DNA from: JACCXJ01 sp052387115
GTDB taxonomy: Bacteria; Pseudomonadota; Gammaproteobacteria; JACCXJ01
Assembly (NCBI GenBank): GCA_052387115.1
Contig: JBQTJM010000177.1
Location: 1-33,733, forward strand
Direction of reading: 5' to 3'
DNA: 33,733 nucleotides
This document shows positions 1 through 8,597 of this stretch, one piece after another. How positions within the stretch are numbered: the first letter of the stretch is position 1; every line of letters starts with the position of its first letter. Below the pieces are notes generated by a model that made no database searches, had not been told where the DNA came from, and saw only the letters and a list, made by a program, of their open reading frames with translations. The position numbers and the translations under genes were made by a program.

Positions 1-206
1 GCCATGATATCCCCCTCGGTAAGGGCATAGCGGCTTCGCAGCCGCACGCCGATCTGGTGGGCCGAGAGCGGATCGGGGGCTTTTTCGAGCACCTCTCTCG
101 CGGCCACAGCCACCTCGGAGTCAGGACTCTGCTCTGCGATCACGGCAAACTTGGGACCCTGGTCCGGGTGGGTGTTTCGACTCCCAACGCTTGACGATTC
201 ATTCAC
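1..206 (-). CDS. Hypothetical protein, 5' part only (runs off the left edge)
   Basis: An open minus-strand frame starts at GTG (204-206), just after an in-frame TAA, and stays open to the window edge (about 68 residues). The first 20 codons are polar and low-complexity. The later part (AREVLEKAPDPLSAHQIGV) looks like ordinary helical protein with GC-rich third codon positions. No Shine-Dalgarno sequence is visible and I recognise no family. It could be the N-terminus of a real gene transcribed leftward, or a chance open frame. Confidence 0.35.
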   Translation of the reverse strand, partial: MNESSSVGSRNTHPDQGPKFAVIAEQSPDSEVAVAAREVLEKAPDPLSAHQIGVRLRSRYALTEGDIM

Positions 207-745
207 AAAGCGGCTTTAGCTAAGACGTGGTGATACCGGGAGGTGTGAATAAGATCACAGACCACGATGCGGACGTCAATGTGCGGGGACAGCAGCCTGC
301 CCGCACCTGGACACGCATACCAGTCGCGGCGTCGTCCCGCGCGGCAGCGTCAGCGCTCGTGCTCCCCGCGGAGGCAGTCTCGGCGATGCCCGAAGGGGGC
401 GGCTCACACGCCCGTCGCGTCCAATGTCATGCCAATGCAGCGGCGGGTCATTGTGAACGGCCACCGGGTCGGGAAAGGGGATCACCCGGCTATGTTATTG
501 TGCCGGAACCGAGGGCGGTCTTGTGTCCAACGCGACACCCGGCCCCGAACCGCGTACGGTCCTGGAGCCGAGATGTCGTTCGCCCAAGTGGCCCGTCAGC
601 CCGCGCCGCGATGCCGCGGGCGCAGGCGTCCGTAACGATAGGTAGTTGCCGGAACCTGAGTCGGTATCGGGAAGATCTGCGAGCCCGCTAGCGGCGGCTG
701 CCCGCTCTGGAACAGTATAGCAAGCAGCTCTTGGAGAAGGTCATC
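207..745. other. Intergenic region, nothing recognised
   Basis: About 540 bases between the left-edge frame and the first glycosyltransferase. Open frames exist on both strands, including one of 154 codons from 227, but their arginine-, proline- and serine-rich translations look like GC-rich noise and match nothing I know. No convincing promoter or terminator was seen. Confidence 0.5.
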
Positions 746-1972
746 TTGGACACTCGCGAGCGCGACAGGGTTTCAGCCTGCATCGTATTTCCGACTGATC
801 CAATGGGGGTCATCCCCGGTGGGATCGATACCTTCATCCGCGGCCTGCTGCGATGGGCACCGGACGACATCGACATGTCGCTCATCGGAATGACGACCGA
901 CACCGCGGCACGGCCGGTTGGACGGTGGCAAGGGTGCCGCGTGGCCGCGCACCCCTTCCGATTTTTTCCCGTGCTCGGCGAGGCGGGGGCGGGTGTCAGG
1001 GCCCGGATCCCCTTGTCGCTACGCTTCACCTTGGCACTAATGGCCCGCAGGCCCCTGTGCAAAAAGGCGGACGTCCTGGAATTTCACCGCATCGAACCGA
1101 TGCTGGCGTTCCTGTTCGATGGTCGACCGAAGAACGCATTCTTCCACTCGAGTATGGCGGCAGTGCACGACGCTGCGACTGAGGTCCGTTGGAAGCACAT
1201 CCCGTGGTTGTATTTTGGTCTGGAACGCTTCCTCATTCCGCGCCTGTCCGCGGCCTTCGCCGTCAGCGAGGATACCGTGGTGGCCTACCGGACTCGCTAC
1301 CCACGCCTGGGTGAGGCCATTAACTTCATTCCGACCTGGATGGACCCCGAAATCTTCCACCCTGTGCACGCCGGGGAAAGGCGAGCCTTGAGAGAAAGCC
1401 TGCTGAGGGAAACCGGATTTTCCGTACCGAGCCGGGTGTTGATCTACGTGGGTCGCCTTGACTCGGCGAAGGACCCACTGACCCTCCTTGAGGCGTTCCG
1501 CGCCTTGGTCGGCGAGGGCCGTGACATCGTGCTTGTGCTCGTGGGCGATGGAGTGTTGCGAGGTGAGCTCGAGATCTTTGTTCGCAACCATGGGTTGGAT
1601 CGCCGCGTTGTCCTGGTGGGTCCGGAGCCCCAGCCTCGGGTAGCCGACCGGCTTCGAGCCGCCGATCTGTTCGTGCTTTCTTCCGCCTATGAAGGGATGC
1701 CCATGTCGGTCCTGGAGGCCCTGGGCTGCGGGCTCCCGGTGGTTACGACGGATGTCGGCGAGGTGCGGCGCGTGGTTCGGCCCGGCGTCAACGGAGAGAT
1801 CGCGGGGTCGCGCTCAGTGGTGGACTTGGCGTCGGCGATAGCTGCCTGTCTGGATCGGCTTGACGCCTACGCCGGGGTCCCGTGCACGGCGGCGGTTGCA
1901 GATTATGTCCCGCACAAGGTTCTGGTGCCAGTGTACGAGACGTACCGGGTGTTGGCTGCTCGCGCCGAATGA
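746..1972 (+). CDS. Glycosyltransferase family 4 (GT-B fold)
   Basis: This is a retaining glycosyltransferase of the GT4 group. Such enzymes transfer a sugar from a nucleotide-sugar donor onto a growing glycan at the inner membrane. The C-terminal donor-binding half is clear: VLIYVGRLDSAKDP at about residue 230 (counted from 746), then SAYEGMPMSVLEALGCG at about 313, containing the EX7E pair. The N-terminal acceptor half is less conserved, with PGGIDTFIRGL early on. The frame can open at TTG 731, but TTG 746 sits 5 bases after a strong GGAGAAGG (733-740), so I chose 746, giving about 408 residues. The acceptor and sugar cannot be read from sequence. The next gene is a secreted putative glycosidase in the same direction, but 660 bases away, so co-transcription is not implied. 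Confidence 0.88.
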   Translation: MDTRERDRVSACIVFPTDPMGVIPGGIDTFIRGLLRWAPDDIDMSLIGMTTDTAARPVGRWQGCRVAAHPFRFFPVLGEAGAGVRARIPLSLRFTLALMARRPLCKKADVLEFHRIEPMLAFLFDGRPKNAFFHSSMAAVHDAATEVRWKHIPWLYFGLERFLIPRLSAAFAVSEDTVVAYRTRYPRLGEAINFIPTWMDPEIFHPVHAGERRALRESLLRETGFSVPSRVLIYVGRLDSAKDPLTLLEAFRALVGEGRDIVLVLVGDGVLRGELEIFVRNHGLDRRVVLVGPEPQPRVADRLRAADLFVLSSAYEGMPMSVLEALGCGLPVVTTDVGEVRRVVRPGVNGEIAGSRSVVDLASAIAACLDRLDAYAGVPCTAAVADYVPHKVLVPVYETYRVLAARAE

Positions 1973-2634
1973 CCTTAGGCGCCGGGCCCCCCCAGGCTGT
2001 GCGCCCCCGCTCACGCGAGCACGTGGGGCTTTCGCCCGGCCAGCGCTGTCAACCAGAACGGCTGAAGAGCATGTAGGACTGCAGGGCACACCCATCCAGG
2101 GGCGAGTGCACGTGTCCCACACAAGCGCCTATCCGCTCACCCGCTGATCGAACTCAAACTCGGGCAGGGGTTCGCTCAGAGCGGTCCTGACGACACCCGT
2201 GCGTCGCTGCACGCGTACGCATGGCGAGCGAGTAGCAGCGAAAGATGCGCTAGCCATATCTCACGCAGTATGTCAAGCGCCCACGGTCCGGATCGTGAGG
2301 AACATCAAATATTCCGAGACGACCGCGCACATAATTAACTCCTACGCTTGTAACGTCATCCTCGGTGACTACCATGACGGCCAGGCGATGGGGATCGTCG
2401 CCCTAAAGAAAAAAACCGATCTCGCGCTTACCTGCGCTGGGACCAGTCCAGCCGGAGCGAAGACCGGCGAGCCACGGCGGGCAGCGAGGTTCGCGGGACA
2501 CCACGACGGCCAGTACGGACAAGAATAATGTCCCGACGCGCGACCATACCACCAAGCTCAAATGAAGAGCGCGGCTGCGCCACGGGCTTGAAGCAACTCC
2601 ACGGTAGTTTCTCAGTCAACGGAACGGAGGATTA
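1973..2634. other. Intergenic region, no gene recognised
   Basis: About 660 bases between the GT4 gene and the secreted protein. It includes a patch that is AT-rich for this genome (about 2300-2420) and a 109-codon frame at 2199-2528 with no recognisable family or ribosome site. The AT-rich patch is the likeliest place for a promoter of the gene at 2635, but I could not pick paired -35/-10 boxes with confidence. Confidence 0.45.
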
Positions 2635-3993
2635 ATGATGCCACTGGCTAATAAAGCAAGCAATCGCACGTCTAGAGGGTTTCGTCTCATCGCGGTCACC
2701 CTGGCCCTGTCGGGGTTTACGTTTCATCAGCAGGCCTACGCCTTTAAGAAAGAGTTCCCACGCCTCGGGGGCGGCAAGCACTCGGCGCCTCAGAACTATG
2801 ACGACCCGGCGGTCCAAAGCCTGCTTGCCAAGCTGGATTTCCTGGTCGTCGATTTTCTGCCCGGTTGGAGAGGCGGGGGGGTCGCGATGCGCAACGCCAT
2901 GCGGGCCATCAAAGCCAAGAACCCTAACGTCGTCATTGTGGATTATGTCAATTTAGCACAGGTACACAACTCGAACAGGGGACACGTAGCGCTCAGGAGC
3001 AAGCTCGAGGCGCATCATTGGTATCTGTATGCGTCCGGAACCGGCGGGACCAAGGTTGCTTCACCAGGGGAAGGCCCCGCTTTTTCGGTCACAAACCCCA
3101 CGGCGTTCGTACCCCGGGACGCCGCTGGGGACCGCTGGCACAACTGGTTCGCCAAACATCATTTTGACCAGGTCTGGCGCCACCTGCTCCCGGAGTTGGA
3201 CGGGACCTTCACCGACAACTTTCTCGTGAAGCCGCGAGTGGTCGGCGACTGGAACCGCGATGGGAGACCCGACAGTCCAAACGACCCTGCGGTGGGGACC
3301 TGGTGGCGTCAGGGCATCATGGCCCATGTGGACCAGATGAGGGCACTAATGCCCGGCAAGCTCATGATGGGGAACCTCCAAAGCTCGGGGCTTCCCGGTG
3401 CCGTGAGTCCGGAGTACCGGGGTCGAATGCACGGTGGAATAATCGAGCACCTCATCGGCGCGACCTGGTCGGCCGAAGGTCGCGACATGAACGGGGTTGT
3501 CCGTGCGGGAAGCTGGAAAACCATGATGGACCGCTACCGCAACGTCATGGCCATTCTTGCCGAGCCGCGCATCATGGCCTTCAACATGAAGGGTAATCCG
3601 ACGGACTATAAGACCTTTCGCTATGGATTCGCTTCCGCGCTGATGGATGATGGCTACTTCGACTTTTCCGATGGGACGGGTGGGAACCTCTTTTCCCCCA
3701 AGAGGGTGCCCTGGTTCGATGAGTTCGACCTCGCCGGGACAGCGAACACCCGTTGGCTCGGTACGGCCGTCGATGCGCCGCCGACCTCGCCCTGGAAAGA
3801 CGGCGTCTACCGGCGCCGCTTCAAGAACGGGATGGCGCTGGTCAACCCGCGTGGTAACGGCGCCCGGACGGTGACCATTGAGCCGGGATACCGGCGCTTC
3901 CTGGGCAATCAGGCCCGGACGATCAACAACGGGAACCCGGCGACCCGCATCACGCTTCAAGATAGAGATGGGATCCTTCTCAAGAAGAACTAG
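2635..3993 (+). CDS. Secreted putative glycoside hydrolase, GHL15-like
   Basis: A 452-residue exported protein. Residues 1-36 form a signal peptide: basic start, hydrophobic core LIAVTLALSGFTF, cleavage probably after AYA. The mature part reads like a TIM-barrel polysaccharide enzyme: repeated beta-strand-like stretches (FLVVDFLPGW, VVIVDYVNLAQ), the acidic segment ELDGTFTDNFL, and a C-terminal end (PATRITLQDRDGILL) typical of the hypothetical glycosyl hydrolase family 15 (Pfam GHL15), as I remember it. Substrate and activity are unproven even for the family. The start is fixed by GGAGG at 2626-2630 before two adjacent ATGs (2635, 2638). It may trim or process the glycan made by the neighbouring GT4, which is inference from position only. 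Confidence 0.7.
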   Translation: MMPLANKASNRTSRGFRLIAVTLALSGFTFHQQAYAFKKEFPRLGGGKHSAPQNYDDPAVQSLLAKLDFLVVDFLPGWRGGGVAMRNAMRAIKAKNPNVVIVDYVNLAQVHNSNRGHVALRSKLEAHHWYLYASGTGGTKVASPGEGPAFSVTNPTAFVPRDAAGDRWHNWFAKHHFDQVWRHLLPELDGTFTDNFLVKPRVVGDWNRDGRPDSPNDPAVGTWWRQGIMAHVDQMRALMPGKLMMGNLQSSGLPGAVSPEYRGRMHGGIIEHLIGATWSAEGRDMNGVVRAGSWKTMMDRYRNVMAILAEPRIMAFNMKGNPTDYKTFRYGFASALMDDGYFDFSDGTGGNLFSPKRVPWFDEFDLAGTANTRWLGTAVDAPPTSPWKDGVYRRRFKNGMALVNPRGNGARTVTIEPGYRRFLGNQARTINNGNPATRITLQDRDGILLKKN

Positions 3994-4006
3994 CTAGCCC
4001 GCCAGG

Positions 4007-4041
4007 GCCGGCGCCCAGGCCTGGGCGCCGGCTGCTCTTTC
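4007..4041 (+). terminator. Perfect 26-base palindrome, terminator-like
   Basis: Thirteen bases after the stop codon of the secreted protein lies GCCGGCGCCCAGG (4007-4019), followed directly by its exact reverse complement (4020-4032), then TGCTCTTT. As RNA it would form a very stable GC-rich hairpin. The following T-run is weak, so intrinsic termination is likely but not certain. A perfect palindrome this long could also bind a dimeric protein. Confidence 0.55.
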
Positions 4042-4055
4042 CGGGCGCTGCCGGC

Positions 4056-4061
4056 TATACT
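4056..4061 (+). promoter_or_regulatory. Possible -10 box for tRNA-Arg
   Basis: TATACT lies about 60 bases before the tRNA and is followed by the GC-rich stretch TCGCCC, the kind of discriminator seen at growth-rate-controlled stable-RNA promoters. No good -35 box is visible 16-18 bases upstream, where the preceding terminator hairpin ends. Confidence 0.35.
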
Positions 4062-4122
4062 TCGCCCTTGGCCCGGGGGAGCAAACGCCGCACCTCATCC
4101 CCGGTGTGCCTCCGGCCAGCAC

Positions 4123-4199
4123 GCCCTGGTAGCTCAGGTGGATAGAGCGTCCGCCTCCTAAGCGGGAGGTCGCCGGTTCGAGTCCGGCCCAGGGCGCCA
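4123..4199 (+). tRNA. tRNA-Arg (anticodon CCT)
   Basis: A 77-base cloverleaf can be folded by eye. The acceptor stem GCCCTGG (4123-4129) pairs with CCAGGGC (4189-4195), then discriminator G and an encoded CCA end (4197-4199). The D arm contains AGCTCAGGTGGATAGAGC. The anticodon stem TCCGC/GCGGG encloses loop CTCCTAA with anticodon CCT at 4157-4159, and the T arm contains GGTTCGAGTCC. It decodes the AGG arginine codon, which is rare in GC-rich gammaproteobacteria. tRNA genes are common integration sites, but I see no integrase or 3'-end repeat of it in this window. Confidence 0.97.
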
Positions 4200-4232
4200 C
4201 TCTCCGCCCGTGCCGGATCGGACAGCCCCTCG

Positions 4233-5393
4233 CTAGGAGATGAGGAAGGCCTCGATCTCGTCCCGGCGGGCGTGGGCATCCTGGTAGCCGAGCTCCATGA
4301 CCCGCCCGAGATAATCGGGGTGGAACAGGAGCAGGCTCAGGATGTCGTTGGTCCGGGTTTCCTGGGTGCCGAGCCCGCGGGTCAGGAACCGGAAGCTGCG
4401 CGGTAAGGCCAACTCGTAGCGGCTCGCGAGTTGACCGAGGTCGCGTGAGGGCCGGAGGACCAGCAGCTTGATGACCCTGAGCCCGCCGCGATCGTACTCC
4501 GGGATCTTTCGTATCAGATCGTTCACGTATTGCAACCGCACGGCGTCGTTGTCGAAGAGGTCGAGGAAGATGGCGTTGAAAAGCGCCCCGACCACCTGCG
4601 CCGGAGGCGGATAGGCATCGATCTGGGGGCGCTCCTGCTCGTAGGGGCTGCGGGCGTAACGCGTCGAGATGGCCAGGATCTTTTCCGCCCCGAGGTGCAC
4701 CGCGGGCGCGAGCGGCGCGGTCATGCGAATACCGCCGTCGCCGAACCAGCGGCGGTTGATGCGTACCGCCGGGAACAGGAGCGGCAGAGCGGCCGAGGCC
4801 AGGATATGGTCGATGCGCAGCTTGCAACGCATGAACTTGCGTTGGCCGTGCGCCGGGGCGGGCGGGTCGCCCTGCACCCAGGTGACGGACTGGCCGGTCG
4901 AATAGCTGGAGGCCGTGACCGCGACGGCCTTGAGTCCCCCGTGAACCAGGTTCTGGGCGATGCCCGGGAGCTGCCGGTGGACCGGTTGCAGCAGATGGTC
5001 CAGCATGGCGCAGAGCGGTGAGGTATCGACTAGGCTGCGCGCCTGGAGGTGGCGGGAGGCCTGGCCCATGAAGGGCCGTGCCCCCCAGCACAGGACATTA
5101 CGAGCCAGCGAGGCGATATCGACCCGGAAGATCTGATCGGTGGTCAGCCCCGACCACAGGCGCGCGAGCGTTTCGACCTTGTCCCGAAACGCGGCCACCT
5201 GGCTGGCCAGATAGGCGGCGTTGATGGCCCCTGCCGAAACCCCGATCACGATCGGGATCCGGAGCCCTGGACGATGTTCGGCCAGGGCGCGCAAGAATCC
5301 CACCTGGTAAGCGCCACGCGCCCCCCCGCCGCTCAGAACCAGCGCCAGATCACCGCCGTCCCGTTGCATGAATCGCGACCTTTGCTGCGCCAC
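4233..5393 (-). CDS. Patatin-like phospholipase family protein
   Basis: A 386-residue serine lipase of the patatin group (RssA/YchK type). Such enzymes cleave acyl esters of phospholipids with a Ser-Asp dyad. All key motifs are present: the oxyanion hole GGGARGAYQ (residues 22-30), the nucleophile elbow GVSAG (residues 52-56), and the catalytic aspartate in FGDGGIRMTAPLAPA near residue 217. The C-terminal third is a family-typical helical extension. No signal peptide is seen, so it is probably cytosolic or membrane-associated. The longest frame starts at GTG 5393. An ATG at 5369 with AAAGG about ten bases upstream would remove only eight residues and is a reasonable alternative. It is convergent with the tRNA and divergent from miaB, so it is probably transcribed alone. 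Confidence 0.9.
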   Translation of the reverse strand: MAQQRSRFMQRDGGDLALVLSGGGARGAYQVGFLRALAEHRPGLRIPIVIGVSAGAINAAYLASQVAAFRDKVETLARLWSGLTTDQIFRVDIASLARNVLCWGARPFMGQASRHLQARSLVDTSPLCAMLDHLLQPVHRQLPGIAQNLVHGGLKAVAVTASSYSTGQSVTWVQGDPPAPAHGQRKFMRCKLRIDHILASAALPLLFPAVRINRRWFGDGGIRMTAPLAPAVHLGAEKILAISTRYARSPYEQERPQIDAYPPPAQVVGALFNAIFLDLFDNDAVRLQYVNDLIRKIPEYDRGGLRVIKLLVLRPSRDLGQLASRYELALPRSFRFLTRGLGTQETRTNDILSLLLFHPDYLGRVMELGYQDAHARRDEIEAFLIS

Positions 5394-5659
5394 ACACCAT
5401 CATTCCACTTCACCAACCCTGTGCCGGCCACACAAGACGCAAACCGAGTGCCGGGCAGCGCCGTCCCTGTTCCAACCGGGTTCGCACGGCGGGGCGACAC
5501 AGTCCACAACCGGCACCGGTTCGGGGAGCGGGGTAGAAGGGCAGCGCGGCGGACGCCGTTCGGCCCGGACATCGCCGCATGGCGCGGTCGAGGAACGATG
5601 GAAAAGTTCGCTCAAAGGGTGTAGCTTACCCGCCTCGCGAGCGCGGTCTCGGGGAGCGC

Positions 5660-7078
5660 ATGGCCCAGAAGCTCTATATCAAGACCTTCGGCTGTCAGAT
5701 GAATGAATACGACTCGGCCAGGATCGAGGAGGTCCTGGGGGAGTCGCACGCCCTGGCCACGACCGCGGACCCGGCATGTGCCGACGTGATCCTGGTCAAT
5801 ACCTGTTCCATACGCGAGAAGGCAGAGGAGAAGCTGTTCTCCGAGCTGGGCCGCTGGCGCCGCTGGAAGGAGACCCGTCCGGCCCTCGTGATCGGCGTCG
5901 GGGGCTGCGTGGCGAGCCAGGAAGGCGCCGCCATCTGGGAGCGCGCGCCCTTCGTGGACATCGTCTTCGGGCCCCAGACCCTGCACCGCCTCCCCGCCCT
6001 CTTGAACCGCGTCCGCGCGACCGGCGAGCGTGTCATCGACGTGAGCTTCCCCGAGATCGAGAAGTTCGATTGCCTGCCAAGGGCCCGCGCAAAGGGCCCC
6101 ACCGCCTTTGTCTCGATCATGGAAGGCTGCAGCAAGTATTGCAGCTTCTGCGTCGTCCCCTACACCCGCGGGGAGGAGTTCAGCCGGCCTTTCGACGATG
6201 TCATCACCGAGGTCTGGGGCCACGCCGAGCAAGGGGTGCGGGAGATCACCCTCCTCGGACAGAACGTCAACGCCTATCGTGGCGCCATGCACGGGGGCGG
6301 CGTATGCGATCTCGCGCTCCTCATCCGTTACGTGGCGGCCATCGACGGCATCGACCGCATCCGCTTCACCACCTCGCACCCCTTGGAGTTTTCCGACCGC
6401 CTGATCGCCGCCTACGCCGAAGTCCCCGAGCTCGCCGGCCATCTACACCTGCCGGTGCAGAGCGGTTCGGACCGCATCCTGACGCTCATGAAGCGCGGCT
6501 ACACGGCCATCGAGTACAAATCCAAGGTGCGACGGCTGCGCGCCGCCCGTCCCGACATCAGCCTATCGTCGGACTTCATCGTGGGCTTCCCCGGGGAGTC
6601 CGATGAGGACTTCGCCCGCACCATGGGCCTCATCGAGGAGGTCGGTTTCGATGCCTCCTTCAGCTTCCTCTACAGCCGCCGTCCGGGCACCCCCGCGGCC
6701 GGCCTACCCGACGAAGTGCCCCTGGCGGTCAAGAAAGAACGCTTAGCGCGCCTCCAGAACCGCATCGCCGAGAACGCCCGAGGCATCAGCGAGGCGATGG
6801 TGGGACAGCGGGCGCGCATCCTCGTCGAGGGGTCTTCCCGCAAGCATTTGTCACCTCTCGGCGCGGGCCCCCACAGTCATCCGGGCCAAATCTTCGGGCG
6901 CACCGAGAACAACCGTGTCGTGAACCTGTGCGCCAATGACGATCTCATCGGGCGCGACCTCATCGGGCAGTTCGTGGACGTCGTGATCACCGAGGCCAGA
7001 TCCCATACCTTGCTGGGGGTTCCGGTATCGGAACGCGGGAATGAGGAGGGCCCTGCCCGCCCCGCAGTGGCCGCTTGA
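5660..7078 (+). CDS. miaB: tRNA-2-methylthio-N6-dimethylallyladenosine synthase MiaB
   Basis: MiaB is a radical-SAM methylthiotransferase that adds the methylthio group to i6A37 of tRNAs reading UNN codons. The 472-residue protein has the full architecture. The N-terminal domain has three cluster cysteines (FGCQMNEYD near residue 12, NTCSIREKAEEK, GVGGCVASQ). The radical-SAM CxxxCxxC is GCSKYCSFCVVPYTRG (C157, C161, C164). A C-terminal TRAM domain ends in GRTENNRVVNL. The segment before that motif (HLSPLGAGPHSHPGQIF) is longer than in most homologues I know. The frame is open upstream to 5579, but ATG 5660 follows GGGGAG and matches the usual MAQKLYIKTFGCQMN start. It heads an operon whose next gene overlaps its stop codon. 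Confidence 0.97.
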   Translation: MAQKLYIKTFGCQMNEYDSARIEEVLGESHALATTADPACADVILVNTCSIREKAEEKLFSELGRWRRWKETRPALVIGVGGCVASQEGAAIWERAPFVDIVFGPQTLHRLPALLNRVRATGERVIDVSFPEIEKFDCLPRARAKGPTAFVSIMEGCSKYCSFCVVPYTRGEEFSRPFDDVITEVWGHAEQGVREITLLGQNVNAYRGAMHGGGVCDLALLIRYVAAIDGIDRIRFTTSHPLEFSDRLIAAYAEVPELAGHLHLPVQSGSDRILTLMKRGYTAIEYKSKVRRLRAARPDISLSSDFIVGFPGESDEDFARTMGLIEEVGFDASFSFLYSRRPGTPAAGLPDEVPLAVKKERLARLQNRIAENARGISEAMVGQRARILVEGSSRKHLSPLGAGPHSHPGQIFGRTENNRVVNLCANDDLIGRDLIGQFVDVVITEARSHTLLGVPVSERGNEEGPARPAVAA

Positions 7079-8106
7079 GCACCCAGGCCGAGCTCCCGGA
7101 GGCCCTGGCGAGCGACATCGTGCTGTGCCCGCCGGATAACCGGCGCCTCGCGAACCTGTGTGGCCAGTTCGACGAGCACCTGCGCCAGATCGAGCGCCGC
7201 ATGGGGGTAGAGATCAACAACCGCGGCAACGTGTTTCGGGTCATCGGCCTGCCGCGCGAGGTGGCAGCGGCCGGCCGCTTGATCGAACGCCTCTACCAGA
7301 CGACGTCCGAGGAACTGCTGTCACCGGAACGCATCCACCTGCACCTCCATGAGGCCGGGATCGGCGATCTGCTTGAGGAGCCGGCTCCCGAGGAGCACAT
7401 GATCCGTACCCCGCGCTGCACCGTGAAGGCGCGCGGCGCGAACCAACGCCGCTATCTCGATTCCATTCAGCACTACGACATCAGCTTCGGGATAGGGCCG
7501 GCGGGCACCGGCAAGACGTATCTCGCCGTGGCCTCTGCCATCGAAACGCTGGAGGCGGAGGGCGTGCGCCGGGTCATGCTGGCGCGCCCGGCCGTCGAGG
7601 CCGGCGAGCGACTGGGCTTTCTCCCCGGCGACATGGTGCAGAAGGTCGATCCCTATCTGCGGCCGCTCTACGACGCCCTCTACGAGATGCTGGGTTTCGA
7701 GAAGGTCGGGAAGTATATCGAACGCAACATCATCGAGGTCGCGCCGCTGGCGTTCATGCGCGGGCGCACCCTCAACGATTCCTTCATCATCCTCGACGAG
7801 GCACAGAACACCACCCCCGAGCAGATGAAGATGTTCCTGACCCGCATCGGGTTCGGCTCCACGGTAGTGGTCACCGGGGACATCACCCAGGTCGATCTGC
7901 CGGCTGGGCGCCGATCGGGACTCCGGCACATCATCGACGTGCTCAAGGAGGTGCCGGGCGTGAGCTTCACGTTCTTCCAGGCCCGCGACGTGGTACGCCA
8001 TCCCCTGGTACAGCGGGTCATCGAGGCCTACGATGCCTATGAAAAGATCGCGGCGAAAAAGGCCATGAGCGAGAAGAACACCGCCAGGGCCGCCAGGCCT
8101 CGATGA
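7075..8106 (+). CDS. ybeZ: PhoH-like ATPase (YbeZ)
   Basis: A 343-residue PhoH-family P-loop ATPase, the usual partner of the endonuclease YbeY in ribosome and RNA quality control. Visible features are an N-terminal KH-like region, Walker A GPAGTGKT (about residues 140-147) and Walker B FIILDEAQNTTPEQMKMF (about 235-252). The proposed TTG start forms TTGA with the miaB stop codon, a 4-base overlap expected for translational coupling, and the next upstream codons belong to miaB. The highly charged C-terminal tail (EKIAAKKAMSEKN) is normal for the family. The gene order miaB-ybeZ-ybeY-corC-lnt is the standard gammaproteobacterial arrangement. Confidence 0.95.
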   Translation: MSTQAELPEALASDIVLCPPDNRRLANLCGQFDEHLRQIERRMGVEINNRGNVFRVIGLPREVAAAGRLIERLYQTTSEELLSPERIHLHLHEAGIGDLLEEPAPEEHMIRTPRCTVKARGANQRRYLDSIQHYDISFGIGPAGTGKTYLAVASAIETLEAEGVRRVMLARPAVEAGERLGFLPGDMVQKVDPYLRPLYDALYEMLGFEKVGKYIERNIIEVAPLAFMRGRTLNDSFIILDEAQNTTPEQMKMFLTRIGFGSTVVVTGDITQVDLPAGRRSGLRHIIDVLKEVPGVSFTFFQARDVVRHPLVQRVIEAYDAYEKIAAKKAMSEKNTARAARPR

Positions 8107-8597
8107 GGACCCGGATTAGCGTGCAGCGGGCCTGCGAGGGGTGGACGGTCCCCGAAAGCCGCGCCCTGCGCGGTTGGGCACGGGCCGCGCTCGCGGGCCG
8201 GCGGGCGGAGGCCGCGCTCACGGTGCGCGTCGTCGGCGAGGAAGAGGGTGCGGCGCTCAACGGTCGTTTTCGCGGGAAAAACGGGCCCACCAACGTCCTG
8301 TCGTTCGCAAGCGAGGGAATCGAGGCGATCGATCCGGCCTTCCTCGGCGATGTGGTGATCTGTGCCCCCCTGGTCATCCAGGAAGCCCGGGAACAGGGCA
8401 AGGCCGTGCCGGCGCACTGGGCCCACCTGGTCGTGCACGGCATCCTGCACCTCCTGGGCTTCGACCATGACCGCCCCGGACAGGCGGAACAGATGGAGGG
8501 GCTGGAGATCGAGATCCTGGCACGGTTGGGTTTTTCCGATCCCTATGCCGCACCGTCCCCATCCGCGAACGAAAGTCGTGAGCGAAGATCGATCTAG
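8103..8597 (+). CDS. ybeY: Endoribonuclease YbeY (rRNA maturation)
   Basis: YbeY is a zinc-dependent single-strand endoribonuclease needed for 16S rRNA 3'-end processing and 70S quality control. The 164-residue protein has the zinc-binding signature HGILHLLGFDHD (about residues 112-123) with its three histidines, preceded by the conserved TNVLSFASE and GDVVIC segments. The ATG overlaps the PhoH stop codon as ATGA (8103-8106), supporting this start. The C-terminal 20 residues (polar, serine-rich) extend past the usual end and overlap the start of corC by 20 bases. Confidence 0.95.
   Translation: MRTRISVQRACEGWTVPESRALRGWARAALAGRRAEAALTVRVVGEEEGAALNGRFRGKNGPTNVLSFASEGIEAIDPAFLGDVVICAPLVIQEAREQGKAVPAHWAHLVVHGILHLLGFDHDRPGQAEQMEGLEIEILARLGFSDPYAAPSPSANESRERRSI

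Noticed and set aside
227..691. 154-codon plus-strand frame before the first glycosyltransferase
   Set aside because: Low-complexity Arg/Pro/Ser/Ala translation typical of GC-rich non-coding DNA, no ribosome site, and overlapping frames of equal quality.
2199..2528. 109-codon frame in the gap before the secreted protein
   Set aside because: No recognisable domain, no ribosome site, and a composition that changes along its length. Left as intergenic.
3346..3960. Long minus-strand frame inside the secreted GHL15-like gene
   Set aside because: A shadow of the strong coding frame on the plus strand; no ribosome site or domain. The same applies to the long antisense frames in corC, phoH, recN and dnaK.
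4123..4199. tRNA-Arg as an integration site of an island
   Set aside because: No integrase, no repeat of the tRNA 3' end and no composition break at the tRNA. The accessory island starts 7 kb away at lnt.
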